In this document: positions 1-8,568 of the stretch, piece after piece | Layout: every line of letters begins with the position of its first letter | Position numbering within the stretch: position 1 is the first letter of the stretch | Source of the DNA: Actinomycetes bacterium | Lineage (GTDB): Bacteria > Actinomycetota > Thermoleophilia > Gaiellales > F1-60-MAGs149 | Direction: 5' to 3' | Length of the DNA stretch: 61,989 bases | NCBI GenBank assembly: GCA_025360225.1 | Contig: JANYCN010000030.1 | Location: 1-61,989 of the forward strand | Notes under the pieces: generated by a model | Database searches by the model: none | What the model saw: the letters and a program-made list of their open reading frames with translations, nothing else | What the model was told of the DNA's origin: nothing | Translations under genes and position numbers: made by a program

Positions 1-1
1 T

Positions 2-958
2 GTGAGCGTGCCGCAGTTCGTCCGGGTTTTCGGTGGTGTGCGTTTCGATGGGTGGGACTGGCGGCCGGAGGCGGCGCCGCGGGTTGTTGACGAGCTGTTC
101 GCGGGCTGGCCGGAGCGTTTGTGTTTCTCGTTCACTGGGAAGGCGCACGTGGCGGCGTATTATCCGGGTGACACGCCAACGCGGGGGCGGGATTGTCGGC
201 CGGCGGATGTCCGATCGACGTTGGCGGGGATCGCGGCGAAGCATGGCGCGCTGCGGCATGCCTGGGTCTTTCTGCCTGTCCATATCGAGGGCTGGCGAGA
301 GGCGGCGGAGGCTGGCGTGCCGATGCCGGCGATCCAGTACTCCCTCGCCGCGGGTTGGAATGACTCTGGGCTCGCGATCACGGCGTGTGTGTTGCGTGAG
401 CACGTGGCGGAGGCGTTTGAGCGTGTTCGCTCGGCGCTGCACGATGTCGCTGGCGATCCCGCGTCTCGTGTTCGTTGCGGCTGGTTGGATACCGCCGAGC
501 CATGGTGGTGTGGTGGCGTGCATCAGGATGCGAACGGGCATACGAGTGCTCCTTTCCCGGTTTTCGCGGCGAGCCGGTCGGAGCCGACGGTGAGTGGCTA
601 CCACCCGTTCGTGATCCTCTCCGATAGTGCCACGCAGCGGCTGGGCTGGGTGTCGGGGCTGGCGCGGGAGCTTGGTGAGGGGTTCGCGGTCGCGCCGGCT
701 CGTTCTGGTGATTCGTCGCCGGCGACCGTTCGGTTCCTCGCTGGTGCGGAGCGGTTCGGTGTTGGCGAGCGACGGTTGCTGCGCTCCGTGCTGGCGAGCG
801 AGTTGAACCTTGACTTCGACCGGTCACGCACCTCGCCACGGGGGACGTTGTTACGGTTTGAGTTTCGTCCGTCGTGGGTCCTGGCGGAGGATTGGGTTGA
901 AGGGCCGGCGCCGACCTTTTCACCGCCGCCGCCGTGGATCGTCGCTGAGGAGGGTTGA
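2..958 (+). CDS. Hypothetical protein, possibly 5'-partial
   Basis: Open frame from a GTG at the window edge, so the true start may lie upstream. I do not recognise the 318-residue product. It has no obvious signal peptide or membrane segment, is rich in Trp and aromatic residues, and ends in a Pro-rich tail (SPPPPW). Codon use differs from most of the window, with many T-ending codons (GTT, GGT, CGT, TTC-GAT), which together with the transposase remnants just downstream suggests recent acquisition. The next gene begins 6 bp after its stop behind a GAGGAGG ribosome-binding site, so the two are probably co-transcribed. Function unknown. Confidence 0.6.
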   Translation: MSVPQFVRVFGGVRFDGWDWRPEAAPRVVDELFAGWPERLCFSFTGKAHVAAYYPGDTPTRGRDCRPADVRSTLAGIAAKHGALRHAWVFLPVHIEGWREAAEAGVPMPAIQYSLAAGWNDSGLAITACVLREHVAEAFERVRSALHDVAGDPASRVRCGWLDTAEPWWCGGVHQDANGHTSAPFPVFAASRSEPTVSGYHPFVILSDSATQRLGWVSGLARELGEGFAVAPARSGDSSPATVRFLAGAERFGVGERRLLRSVLASELNLDFDRSRTSPRGTLLRFEFRPSWVLAEDWVEGPAPTFSPPPPWIVAEEG

Positions 959-964
959 CGGGCG

Positions 965-1546
965 ATGGGTACGTCCTCTCGGAGCGTGACGCTCGTACGG
1001 TGCGACCGAGGTGGCGTCGCGGCGTTCTGGCGCTCTGCCGGCTGGCGCGCGTACGTCGTTGAGGGCGAGGCCGGTCAGGTGGTGGTGTTCGACGAGGCCG
1101 ATCGGTCCGGTGAGGAGGGCATGACCGCCGTCGTGGTCGGTGCGTCTGCTGCGTTGGCGACGGTCGTGATCGCGGCAGAGGTGATCGACTCTGACGTCCT
1201 GTCGTTCGTCGTCGCGTCGGGCGGCGTCGTTGTTGACCGGTACTGCTCCTGCCCCGGCTACTTCGACGAGGAGGGATCGTTCGAGCCGTCCGGCGGGGAC
1301 GCTCAGGCGCTCGCCGAGCTGTTTGCGGCGCCAACCCACTCCACCGATCCCGTGGTGATCGAGGAGATCCTCGACGACGTCGAGTACGTGTTCGCGGATG
1401 ATCGCCAGCGTGAGCTGTTCAACGCACTCGGCCTGCCGCGGTTCGCGACGAGCTCGACCTTCGAACGCCTCGCTTGGGCGTCTGATCCAGCAGGAGAGCT
1501 CGGCGTCTCGCCGTCGGCGGTCGTTGCATCGTTCGACCGGCCGTGA
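965..1546 (+). CDS. Hypothetical protein with VDRYxSCPGYF-type motif
   Basis: ATG preceded by GAGGAGGGTTG, a good ribosome-binding site. The 193-residue product resembles a scattered family of uncharacterised bacterial proteins whose core is an acidic DSDVLSF strand, then VDRYCSCPGYFDEE and a PSGGD turn (roughly residues 62-103). There is no signal peptide or membrane segment. It forms a two-gene unit with the preceding hypothetical gene in an accessory patch flanked by mobile-element debris. A toxin/immunity or defence role is conceivable from that setting but nothing in the sequence shows it. Confidence 0.65.
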   Translation: MGTSSRSVTLVRCDRGGVAAFWRSAGWRAYVVEGEAGQVVVFDEADRSGEEGMTAVVVGASAALATVVIAAEVIDSDVLSFVVASGGVVVDRYCSCPGYFDEEGSFEPSGGDAQALAELFAAPTHSTDPVVIEEILDDVEYVFADDRQRELFNALGLPRFATSSTFERLAWASDPAGELGVSPSAVVASFDRP

Positions 1547-1630
1547 CGGCACGAACGCCAAACCGACGCCGCCCCCGGCCTAACAGCGGGCGCCAGGCGC
1601 CGAACCAAGGAAGACATTCGTCGAGGGGCC

Positions 1631-1762
1631 GGTTCCAGGTCAGGGGCACGCAAAGCGGGCCGGAGCGTGGTCGCCGCAGCTTGCTGGCACAGCCACCCAA
1701 TGGGTGGCGCAGCCGGCAAGCGCAGGCAGTCGAACGATCATGCCATTTCACAATCAGACCAC
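1631..1762 (+). mobile_element. MITE-like repeat, copy A (left part missing)
   Basis: The right half of the repeat family described at 53256-53502. Shared segments are GCACGCAAAGCGGGCCGG, the internal inverted repeat CAGCCACCC...GGGTGGCGCAG, and the right terminal inverted repeat CCATTTCACAATCAGACCAC at 1743-1762, followed by TA at 1763-1764 in a CTAG context. No matching left terminus is found between the upstream gene and position 1631, so the copy is truncated or diverged. It sits directly beside an IS30-like transposase remnant. Confidence 0.75.
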
Positions 1763-1789
1763 TAGGCATATTATTAGTTCTGCCGCGCC

Positions 1790-2137
1790 CGTGCCGCCAC
1801 GCCACGTCCTCCGTCCACGCTCAGGCGGTTGGGAAGGAGTTCGCCGATCGTCCCGGTACTTCGTCATCAGCCGGCCACTGATCTGCTCCGGCGACCAGTC
1901 CGCCGAAATTTTCTCGGCGACCGCTGCACGAAGAGGACCATTGAGGCGCTGCGGCCGACGTACAGCAGCTTCGGCACGCTCCTCGCCACGCAGCGCGCGA
2001 TAGCCCTCACGACCACCGTCGCGCACGAGCTCGCGGGGTAGCGGCTCGCCGTCGACGGCGCACGGCGGAGGTTGGCGGCGAACAACCGAACCGATCTCGC
2101 GGCATCGACCCCGCGGCATTCCGCAGATGGTGGGCAC
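1790..2137 (-). pseudogene. IS30-family transposase remnant
   Basis: The minus-strand translation contains the IS30 hallmark stretch (YRALR...ERA...LNGPLRAAVAEKI followed by WSPEQISGRL), which belongs between the N-terminal helix-turn-helix and the DDE core. Both the N-terminal region and the whole catalytic domain are missing, and the upstream sequence drifts between frames. It is a decayed internal fragment. Exact ends are uncertain. Confidence 0.7.
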
Positions 2138-2204
2138 CAGGACGCCCGGCGATCGGGCATGGCGACAGGGTTTGCGGCCCTTCGGGCGTGGTGGGGCGTG
2201 GTGC

Positions 2205-2854
2205 CTACAGGGTGATCCGCCCAGGTTCGCCCACGTTTAGGCGGCTGAGCAGGTATTTCTGTTCGGTGTCGATCGTCGTGCGCTGGTTGAAGGCGTGATC
2301 TTTTGTCTGAAATCGTCCGACCTGGAGACGCCCGAGGACGGGTCGGATCTGCCGCCACGTCTGGCCCGTGCCGGTCTCGGCGATGCGGATGATGAGCAGC
2401 GCGAGGAAGCAGATCAGGACGTGGCTTCGGATCCGGTCTTCGAGGCGGTGGTAGACCGGGCGCAGAAGGAGCTGCCCCGTCGTGTCGCGGAAGGCGCGTT
2501 CGGCTTGGAGCAGGTTCTTGTAGCCGGTCGCAACGTCCGCAGCGCTCATCGCGAGATCGGACGTTTCGAGCAGGTGAGCAGGTACTCGCCGTCGAGGCGC
2601 TCCTCGGCCTTGATCTTGGTGCGGTCGATGACGAGCCGGCCGGACGGTGTCTGCGTCAGGTAGCGGCCCAGCGAGCGGTGCGCGACGAGCCGGCACTCCT
2701 GCTTGTGATGCGGCTCGCCGCTCAGCGACTTTCGGTCGCGAGCGCGGTCGTGAGCCGCTCGATCGTGTGGTCGCGGCGCGTCTTCGTGAGCGCTGCCTCG
2801 AGCGGGTTGTGGCAGATCACGTAGCGGTCGGCGGCTTGTGATGAACGCCATCAT
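2205..2854 (-). pseudogene. IS1634-like (IS4 superfamily) transposase, C-terminal remnant
   Basis: Minus-strand pieces in shifting frames read [11 protein letters not shown]-like, then RYLTQTPSGRLVIDRTKI and LDGEYLL, then (next frame) SAADVATGYKNLL, AFRDTTGQLLLRPVYHRLED and IRSHVLICFLALLIIR. This order is the C-terminal third of IS1634-family transposases, including the YREK-type region of the DDE fold. At least two frameshifts (near 2575 and 2725) break it and the N-terminal two thirds are absent. Its upstream edge runs into the small gene at 2817-2981, so insertion probably truncated that gene. Confidence 0.8.
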
Positions 2855-2981
2855 CCACCCACGCGCCGCGTGTGGGTGGCGCGAACGTCTGGTCCTCGGC
2901 GATTGCCTGCTCGATCGCCGCGACGAGGGCCGCGGCCTCGTCGGGCTCCGGGTCGGGGCTGATGTCGTAGTCGAGGCTCAC
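2817..2981 (-). CDS. Acyl-CoA carboxylase epsilon-like small subunit, probably truncated
   Basis: A 54-codon frame whose GTG overlaps the stop of the carboxyltransferase gene (GTGA). The protein is acidic with an amphipathic helix ([15 protein letters not shown]) followed by a GAWVDDG segment. In actinobacteria a short, poorly conserved epsilon subunit with an Ala-rich helix and a Trp commonly follows the carboxyltransferase beta gene and helps holoenzyme assembly. The last residues (HHKPPTAT) read into the IS1634-like remnant, so the native C-terminus appears lost. Identification rests on position and composition rather than on a strong motif. Confidence 0.5.
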   Translation of the reverse strand: MSLDYDISPDPEPDEAAALVAAIEQAIAEDQTFAPPTRGAWVDDGVHHKPPTAT

Positions 2982-4546
2982 AGCGGGATGTTGCCGTGGC
3001 GGCGCTTCGGTCGTTCGACGCGCTTGGTGAGCGACGCCTGGAGGGCCTCGCCGAGCACTCGCCGGGTCGTCCGCGGGGCGATCACGTCGTCGACGTAGCC
3101 GCGCTCGGCGGCGGTGTACGGGTTCGCGAAGCGAGCGCGGTACTCCTCGACCAGCTCGGCGCGCCGCGCTACCGGATCCTCCGCTTCCGCGAGCTCCTTG
3201 CGGAAGACGATGTTGACGGCGCCGTCCGGCCCCATCACTGCGACCTCCGCGGTCGGCCAGGCGAAGTTGAAGTCGGCCCGCAGGTGCTTTGATCCCATCA
3301 CGTCATAGGCCCCGCCGTAGGCCTTTCGCGTGATCACCGTCAGCTTCGGCACCGTCGCCTCGGCGTAGGCGTACAGAAGCTTGGCGCCGTGGCGGATGAT
3401 CCCGCCCCATTCCTGGCTCGTGCCGGGGAGGAAGCCTGGGACGTCGACGAACGTCACGACGGGGATGCCGAACGCGTCGCAGGTGCGCACGAAGCGCGCC
3501 GCCTTCTCCGACGAGGCGATGTCGAGGACGCCTGCAAGCTGGCCCGGCTGGTTACCGACAACGCCGATCGCGTGGCCGCCGAGCCGTGCGAAGCCGCAGA
3601 CGATGTTCATCGCAAAGCTCGGCTGCATCTCCAGGAAGTCACCATCGTCAACGACGAGCTCGATCACGCGCTTGATGTCGTACGGGCGGTTCGCGACGTC
3701 CGGGATGATCGTGTCCAGCTCCGGGACGTCGCGATCGACCGGGTCGCTGGAGCGCACCCAGGGCACGGCCTCGAGGTTGTTGTCGGGCAAGAACGACAGC
3801 AGCGCTCGCGTCTCGGCGATGCACTCCGCCTCGCTGTCGAACGCGAGGTGGGCGACGCCGGACTTCTCCGCGTGGGCGTCGGCGCCGCCAAGCTCCTCCA
3901 TCGAGACGTCCTCGCCGGTGACCGTCTTCACGACCTCCGGCCCGGTGATGAACATGTGCGAGGTGCCGCGCACCATCAGGACGAAGTCGGTGATCGCCGG
4001 CGAGTACACCGCACCACCGGCGCACGGCCCCATGATCAGTGAGATCTGCGGGATCACGCCCGAGGCGTCGACGTTGCGTGCGAAGATGTCGGCGTAGCCC
4101 GCGAGCGAGACGACTCCCTCTTGGATGCGCGCCCCACCCGAGTCGTTGATGCCGACGATCGGCGCGCCGAAACGCACCGCCATGTCCATCACCTTGCAGA
4201 TCTTCTCGGCGAACACCTCGCCGAGCGAGCCGCCGAAGACGCTGAAGTCCTGCGAGAAGGCGTAGACCCGTCGACCGTTGACGAGCCCGTGGCCTGTGAT
4301 CACGCCGTCGCCGTACGGCCGCTTGCGGGCCATCCCGAAGCTCGACGAGCGATGCTGCACGAACCGGTCGAGCTCCGTGAACGTGTTCGGGTCAAAGAGC
4401 GCGACGATGCGGTCACGCGCGGTGCCCTTACCACGAGCACGCTGCTTCGCGATGGCGGTCGCGTCACCCGCAGCTACCTTCGCGCCGAGCTCCTCGAGGT
4501 GGGCGAGCCGCTCGGCGGTCGTGTGCTGGGCGTGACGGTCGGTCAT
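2978..4546 (-). CDS. pccB: Acyl-CoA (propionyl/acetyl-CoA) carboxylase beta subunit, carboxyltransferase
   Basis: 522 residues, normal for the beta chain of biotin-dependent acyl-CoA carboxylases, which transfers the carboxyl group from carboxybiotin to an acyl-CoA. Crotonase-fold landmarks include [15 protein letters not shown] with GGARIQEG before it, the oxyanion-hole [21 protein letters not shown], and in the second half [17 protein letters not shown] and [16 protein letters not shown] chose ATG 4546 (MTDRHAQHT); a longer upstream frame lacks family similarity. It overlaps the small epsilon-like gene by 4 bp. The matching biotin carboxylase/BCCP chain is 27 kb away at 31234-32991. The substrate (acetyl or propionyl) is not decided by what I can see; the adjacent mutase favours propionyl-CoA. 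Confidence 0.93.
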   Translation of the reverse strand: MTDRHAQHTTAERLAHLEELGAKVAAGDATAIAKQRARGKGTARDRIVALFDPNTFTELDRFVQHRSSSFGMARKRPYGDGVITGHGLVNGRRVYAFSQDFSVFGGSLGEVFAEKICKVMDMAVRFGAPIVGINDSGGARIQEGVVSLAGYADIFARNVDASGVIPQISLIMGPCAGGAVYSPAITDFVLMVRGTSHMFITGPEVVKTVTGEDVSMEELGGADAHAEKSGVAHLAFDSEAECIAETRALLSFLPDNNLEAVPWVRSSDPVDRDVPELDTIIPDVANRPYDIKRVIELVVDDGDFLEMQPSFAMNIVCGFARLGGHAIGVVGNQPGQLAGVLDIASSEKAARFVRTCDAFGIPVVTFVDVPGFLPGTSQEWGGIIRHGAKLLYAYAEATVPKLTVITRKAYGGAYDVMGSKHLRADFNFAWPTAEVAVMGPDGAVNIVFRKELAEAEDPVARRAELVEEYRARFANPYTAAERGYVDDVIAPRTTRRVLGEALQASLTKRVERPKRRHGNIPL

Positions 4547-4554
4547 AAGCGCAG

Positions 4555-4560
4555 ATCGTA
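4555..4560 (-). promoter_or_regulatory. Putative -10 box (TACGAT) for the carboxyltransferase gene
   Basis: TACGAT on the minus strand ends 8 bp before the ATG at 4546, with no ribosome-binding site between, predicting a leaderless or nearly leaderless transcript. Confidence 0.45.
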
Positions 4561-4782
4561 GCGATGAGGCGACCCTGTGCGCGGAGCGTGAACCTGTCCG
4601 TGCGCAGCGCGTTCGCCGTCGCACGGCACGATCCCGCCATGGTTGACCGCGTCTGGGCTCCGACCGTCAGCGCAACGGTACCGTTGGATCGGTGTCGAGC
4701 GGAGGAGGGGCGGATGGGCAGAGCGCGACGAAGGCGAGCGAGACCGTAGCACGGAGCTAACAGGGGTCAACGGTCGGTCACC

Positions 4783-6288
4783 TCACCCGTCGTGCGTGCC
4801 CCACTCGTCGCGCAGCACGCTGCAGACCTCCCCGATCGTCGTGCGCGCTGCTAGCGCGTCGCGCATCGCCTCGAGGAGGGGGGCGTCTGCGAGGCGGGCC
4901 GCGTCGCGGACCCGTCCGATCGCTGCTGCGACGGCCGTCGTGTCGCGGCCCGAGCGCACGGTGCGCGTGCGCTCGACCTGGCGGTCCTCGCTCGCCGGAT
5001 CGAGACGGTGGAGCTCGGGAGCGGCGGCGTCGCCGTCCGCAAAGCGGTTGACGCCGACGACGACGAGGGTGCCGTCCTCGATGCCGCGCTGGTGGCGGTA
5101 GGCGGCCTCCTCGATGTGGCCCTGCATCACGCCGGCCTCGATCGCGACCACCGCTCCGCCGAGGGCGTCGATCTCAGCGATCAGCGAGGCGGCGCCGCGC
5201 TCCAGCTCGTCCGTTAGCGCCTCGACGTAGTACGAGCCGCCGAACGGGTCGGGCTCGGCGACCAGCCCGGCCTCGTGTGCGAGCACCTGCTGGGTGCGCA
5301 ACGCGAGCGTCGCGGAGCGCTCCGTCGGCAGGGCGAGGGCCTCGTCGTACCCGTTCGTGTGTAGCGACTGGGCGCCGCCGGCGACGGCCGAGAACGCCTG
5401 CAACGCCACGCGGACGAGGTTCACCTCCGGCTGCTGCGCCGTCAGCGTCGACCCGCCCGTCTGCGCGTGGAAGCGCAACATCTGGCTTCGCTCGTCGCGC
5501 GCGCCGAAGCGATCGCGCATGATCGTCGCCCACATCCGCCGCGCCGCACGGAACTTCGCGACCTCGCAGAAGACGTCGTTGTGGGCGTTGAAGAAGAACG
5601 ACAGCCGCGACGCGAACGCGTCGACCGGCAGCCCGGCGTCGATCGCTGCCTGCACGTAGGCGATGCCGTTGGCGAGCGTGAAGGCGAGCTCCTGCTCGGC
5701 GGTCGAGCCGGCCTCGCGGATGTGGTAACCGGAGATCGAGATCGGGTTGAAGCGCGGTAAGCGGGCGCTCGCGTAGCGAAACGTCTCCGTCGTCAGACGC
5801 ATCGACGGGCGCGGTGGGAAGATGTAGTTTCCGCGGGAGCAGTACTCCTTGAGGATGTCGTTCTGGATCGTCCCCCGCAGGGATCCCGGTGCGACGCCCT
5901 GCGCCTCACCGACGAGCTCGTACATCAGGAGGAGCAGCGCGGCTGGCGCGTTGATCGTCATCGACGTCGACACCCCAGCGCCGAGATCGATGCCGGCAAA
6001 TAGGCGCGCCATGTCGTCGAGCGTGTCGATCGCCACGCCGGTGCGTCCGACCTCGCCAAGCGCGCGTGGATCGTCGGAGTCGAGCCCGAGCTGCGTCGGC
6101 AGGTCAAACGCCACCGACAGACCGGTCTGACCGCGGTCGAGGAGCAGACGGAACCGCTCGTTCGTCTCCTCCGCAGATGCGAACCCGGCGTACTGGCGCA
6201 TCGTCCATGGCCGCTGGCGATAGCCGTCGGCGCGGATCCCGCGCACGAAGGGGAACGTCCCGGCATCGGGCTGACGGCGCTCGCTCAC
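4783..6288 (-). CDS. Methylmalonyl-CoA mutase family, catalytic (large) subunit without B12 domain
   Basis: 501 residues covering only the TIM-barrel substrate domain of the adenosylcobalamin-dependent acyl-CoA mutases. Signatures seen are PWTMRQYAGFASAEETN, GLSVAFDLPTQLG, STSMTINAPAA, GTIQNDILKEY and the near-invariant FNPISISGYHIREAG. The cobalamin-binding C-terminal domain (DxHxxG) is absent, as in split mutases (2-hydroxyisobutyryl-CoA mutase, archaeal methylmalonyl-CoA mutase) that use a separate small subunit; none is present here. The Tyr of the substrate pocket is retained (GYRQRPW) but the usual PTM before it is ADG, so the substrate may not be methylmalonyl-CoA. GTG start, 501 aa, slightly shorter at the N-terminus than usual. 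Confidence 0.9.
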   Translation of the reverse strand: MSERRQPDAGTFPFVRGIRADGYRQRPWTMRQYAGFASAEETNERFRLLLDRGQTGLSVAFDLPTQLGLDSDDPRALGEVGRTGVAIDTLDDMARLFAGIDLGAGVSTSMTINAPAALLLLMYELVGEAQGVAPGSLRGTIQNDILKEYCSRGNYIFPPRPSMRLTTETFRYASARLPRFNPISISGYHIREAGSTAEQELAFTLANGIAYVQAAIDAGLPVDAFASRLSFFFNAHNDVFCEVAKFRAARRMWATIMRDRFGARDERSQMLRFHAQTGGSTLTAQQPEVNLVRVALQAFSAVAGGAQSLHTNGYDEALALPTERSATLALRTQQVLAHEAGLVAEPDPFGGSYYVEALTDELERGAASLIAEIDALGGAVVAIEAGVMQGHIEEAAYRHQRGIEDGTLVVVGVNRFADGDAAAPELHRLDPASEDRQVERTRTVRSGRDTTAVAAAIGRVRDAARLADAPLLEAMRDALAARTTIGEVCSVLRDEWGTHDG

Positions 6289-6295
6289 CGGGCGA

Positions 6296-6301
6296 AGCCT
6301 A
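6296..6301 (-). promoter_or_regulatory. Putative -10 box (TAGGCT) for the mutase gene
   Basis: TAGGCT on the minus strand lies 7 bp before the GTG at 6288, with no room for a Shine-Dalgarno sequence. Confidence 0.45.
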
Positions 6302-6324
6302 CTGGCTCGGCGACGTCGCCGGGA

Positions 6325-6330
6325 TACACT
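6325..6330 (+). promoter_or_regulatory. Putative -10 box (TACACT) for moaD-moaE
   Basis: GATACACT with TACACT ending 8 bp before the ATG at 6339. The same octamer precedes disA at 60756-60763 at the same spacing. A leaderless transcript is predicted. Confidence 0.5.
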
Positions 6331-6338
6331 AGCGTTCG

Positions 6339-6989
6339 ATGGTCGTCCGCGTCCGCCTGTTCGCCATGCTCCGCGAGCGCGCCGGCCGGTCCTCGTTTCA
6401 GATCGATCTCCCCGACGGCGCGACCGCCGGCGACGTCTGGGCGGCGCTCGATCTCGGCGTCGAGCCTCCCGGTCTCGCGGTGGCCGTGAACACCGCCTAC
6501 GCCGACCGGTCGATGGTGCTAGCCGCCGGCGACGAGGTCGCCTTGATCCCGCCGGTGTCCGGTGGAGCGCCGATGCCGTACGTGCTGCTGACCGAGGAGC
6601 CGATCGACCTCGCTGCCCTGGTGGCGCGGGTCGGCGACCCTGGCGCTGGCGCGATCGCGACGTTCTCCGGCACCGTGCGCGACCACTCGCGCGAGCGTGA
6701 CGTCGACCGCCTTGAGTACGAGATCTACGCCGAGATGGCGGTCGCTGAGCTGACCCGCATCGCCAGCGCGATCAGCGACCGGCATGGTCTGCTCGCGATC
6801 GGCGTCGTCCATCGCGGCGGTCGCTGCGAGATCGGCGAGACGACCGTCGCGATCGCCTGCTCGGCTGCGCACCGCGCCGAGGCGCTCGCTGCCTGCGCCG
6901 AGACGATCGACACCTTGAAGCAGCGGGTTCCGATCTGGAAGAAGGAGGTCTACGCCGACGGCGCAACCTGGATCGGACAGGGCTCGTGA
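6339..6989 (+). CDS. moaX: MoaD-MoaE fusion, molybdopterin synthase
   Basis: 216 residues. Residues 1-76 are MoaD, a ubiquitin-fold sulfur carrier (VRVRLFAMLRERAG...DEVALIPPVSGG) ending in the Gly-Gly that normally forms the thiocarboxylate. Residues about 79-216 are MoaE (GAIATFSGTVRDHSR, YEIYAEMA, VHRGGRCEIGETTVAIA, LKQRVPIWKKEVY with catalytic-site Lys residues). Together they convert cPMP to molybdopterin. Because the Gly-Gly is internal, proteolysis after it would be needed; the comparable mycobacterial fusion MoaX is known to be cleaved. No other molybdenum cofactor gene is in the window. The downstream protease gene overlaps its stop (GTGA). Confidence 0.93.
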   Translation: MVVRVRLFAMLRERAGRSSFQIDLPDGATAGDVWAALDLGVEPPGLAVAVNTAYADRSMVLAAGDEVALIPPVSGGAPMPYVLLTEEPIDLAALVARVGDPGAGAIATFSGTVRDHSRERDVDRLEYEIYAEMAVAELTRIASAISDRHGLLAIGVVHRGGRCEIGETTVAIACSAAHRAEALAACAETIDTLKQRVPIWKKEVYADGATWIGQGS

Positions 6990-8134
6990 ACGACCTCGGG
7001 ATGGTGCTCGTCCCGGTGCAGGGCGAGATCTTGCCGATGAGCGCGGAGCGCTGGCGTGAGACGGTCGACTACCTGGCGGAGAACGCCGCGCTGCACGACA
7101 GCGTGATCCACGGGTTGCGTCAGGCGCCTGGAGTGCAGGTTCGACCCGACCAGGCGGCGCACCTCGCGGCGTTCCTCGAGCGCCAGTCCGCGGACGAGGA
7201 GCTCACCGAGGACGACCGTGCTGGCCTCGCCCGGCTCGGTGCCTTCTGCCGATCGTCCGGCGGGTTTCTGATCGCCCGCAACCTCGTTGCGCCGGAGCCC
7301 GAACCCGCTCCGACGCCGGAGCCGGAGCCGCCGGCCACCCCGGCGGCGCCACCGCCGTGGCACGCAAAGGCGCGGCGGGTGCTTGGACCGTTCGCCTTCG
7401 TCGTCATTCTCGGCGCGAAGTGGCTCGTCAAGCTGAAGTTCCTTCTCGTCTTCATCAGCAAGGTGAAGTTCATCTCGATCTTCGCCAGCGCCGGCTGGTC
7501 GTTCATGCTCTACGCCTTCCTGCTGGGGCCGGCCGGCGGGCTTGCCCTTCTCACGCTCCTGTTCCTGCACGAGATCGGTCACACGATCGCGTACCGGATC
7601 TTCGGGCTCGGCGTTTCACGGATCGGCTTCATCCCGTTCTTCGGTGCCTACGCGATGGCGAAGAAGGCCCCTCCGAACCCGTGGGTGCACGCGTGGACGG
7701 CGCTCGCCGGGCCGGCGTTCGGCGGCCTCACCTCGGGTCTCATCTGGTTGCTGGGTGCGGGTTTCGGTCACCACGGGCTCGAGATCGCCGGCTGGTACGG
7801 CTTCCTGCTGAACCTGTTCAACCTCGTGCCGGCGCGGCCGTTCGACGGCGGTTGGATCGCCTCGTCGCAGCGGGTCGTGGTCTGGTTTCTCCTCTCCCTC
7901 GGCTGGTTCGCTGCCTCGCTCGTTCTGGGTCGTTCGCTCATCCTGATGCTCTTCGCGGGGCTCGGCGTCTACCAGGCGAACCGGGCACGGAAGGAGGTGG
8001 CTGCCGGCGACGTCCTCGCCCTGCGCCGCGTGCGCGGCACGGACGATCGGCGGAAGGCGATCATCCTCGCGAGCTACGTCGCTACCGCGACGCTCCTTGC
8101 CCTCGCCGTCACCGCCACCGTCCCCTGGCGGTGA
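6986..8134 (+). CDS. Site-2-protease-family (M50) zinc metallopeptidase
   Basis: 382 residues. The N-terminal about 100 residues are soluble and are followed by a Pro/Glu-rich linker (near residues 110-125), then several membrane segments. The zinc site HEIGHTIAYRIFG (HExxH) sits in the first core helix and the third ligand lies in NLFNLVPARPFDGG (NxxPxxxxDG), the S2P hallmark pair. Such enzymes cleave transmembrane substrates; the substrate here is unknown. The GTG start overlaps the moaD-moaE stop by 4 bp and the next gene overlaps its own stop, so these three are one transcription unit. Directly preceding moaX, it is a candidate but unproven processor of that fusion; a cytosolic cleavage site makes this unlikely. 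Confidence 0.85.
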   Translation: MNDLGMVLVPVQGEILPMSAERWRETVDYLAENAALHDSVIHGLRQAPGVQVRPDQAAHLAAFLERQSADEELTEDDRAGLARLGAFCRSSGGFLIARNLVAPEPEPAPTPEPEPPATPAAPPPWHAKARRVLGPFAFVVILGAKWLVKLKFLLVFISKVKFISIFASAGWSFMLYAFLLGPAGGLALLTLLFLHEIGHTIAYRIFGLGVSRIGFIPFFGAYAMAKKAPPNPWVHAWTALAGPAFGGLTSGLIWLLGAGFGHHGLEIAGWYGFLLNLFNLVPARPFDGGWIASSQRVVVWFLLSLGWFAASLVLGRSLILMLFAGLGVYQANRARKEVAAGDVLALRRVRGTDDRRKAIILASYVATATLLALAVTATVPWR

Positions 8135-8559
8135 GGCGCGTCGCGCCCACGGTCCTGGTCGCGGCCCTCCTCGCCGCCTGTGGAACGACGTCGTCGCCGG
8201 TTCCGACGACGGTCGAGCGGAGTCCGTCCACCCTTGCCGTCTCGGTCGAAGATCCGGCGCGTTCTGCACACCTGAGCGAGGCGATCGGAGCAATCGAGGC
8301 GTACACGAAGGCGATCGGCGCCGTGACGAAGCACAACCTTCGTGGCACCGCACCGCGCCTTGCGGCCGCTCACATGGCGTTCGCGACCGCGCTCGCGGCG
8401 GTCGAGGCCGATCAGTCCCTCGCCCGCGCCCGGCTCGTCGCGTGGCGCGGCCTCGATCGTGCGATGTCGGCCGTCGACGAGGCCGCAGCACGCGGCGACG
8501 CGAAGGCGTTCCTCGCGGCTGACCGGGAGCTGATCGCCGCGAGCGCCGCAGCCGGGTGA
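8131..8559 (+). CDS. Small lipoprotein, function unknown
   Basis: 142 residues from a GTG that overlaps the protease stop (GTGA). The N-terminus has Arg residues, a hydrophobic stretch and a lipobox (LLAACGTT), so it is predicted to be lipid-anchored outside the membrane. The mature part is Ala-rich and helical (AIEAYTKAIGAVTKHNL, AAAHMAFATALAAVEAD) and resembles small helical-bundle surface lipoproteins. I do not recognise a family. Confidence 0.7.
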   Translation: MRRVAPTVLVAALLAACGTTSSPVPTTVERSPSTLAVSVEDPARSAHLSEAIGAIEAYTKAIGAVTKHNLRGTAPRLAAAHMAFATALAAVEADQSLARARLVAWRGLDRAMSAVDEAAARGDAKAFLAADRELIAASAAAG

Positions 8560-8562
8560 GAG

Positions 8563-8568
8563 TAGGCT
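8563..8568 (+). promoter_or_regulatory. Putative -10 box (TAGGCT) for selA
   Basis: TAGGCT ends 7 bp before the selA ATG. A GTAGGAG sequence also abuts the start codon, but at zero spacing it is a poor ribosome-binding site. Confidence 0.4.

Noticed and set aside
6289-6338. Possible cobalamin riboswitch for the mutase gene
   Set aside because: Only 50 bp separate the divergent starts and no B12-box-like sequence is present.
6986-8134. The S2P protease as the processing enzyme of the MoaD-MoaE fusion
   Set aside because: S2P enzymes cut within membranes; the fusion is soluble. Proximity alone is not enough.
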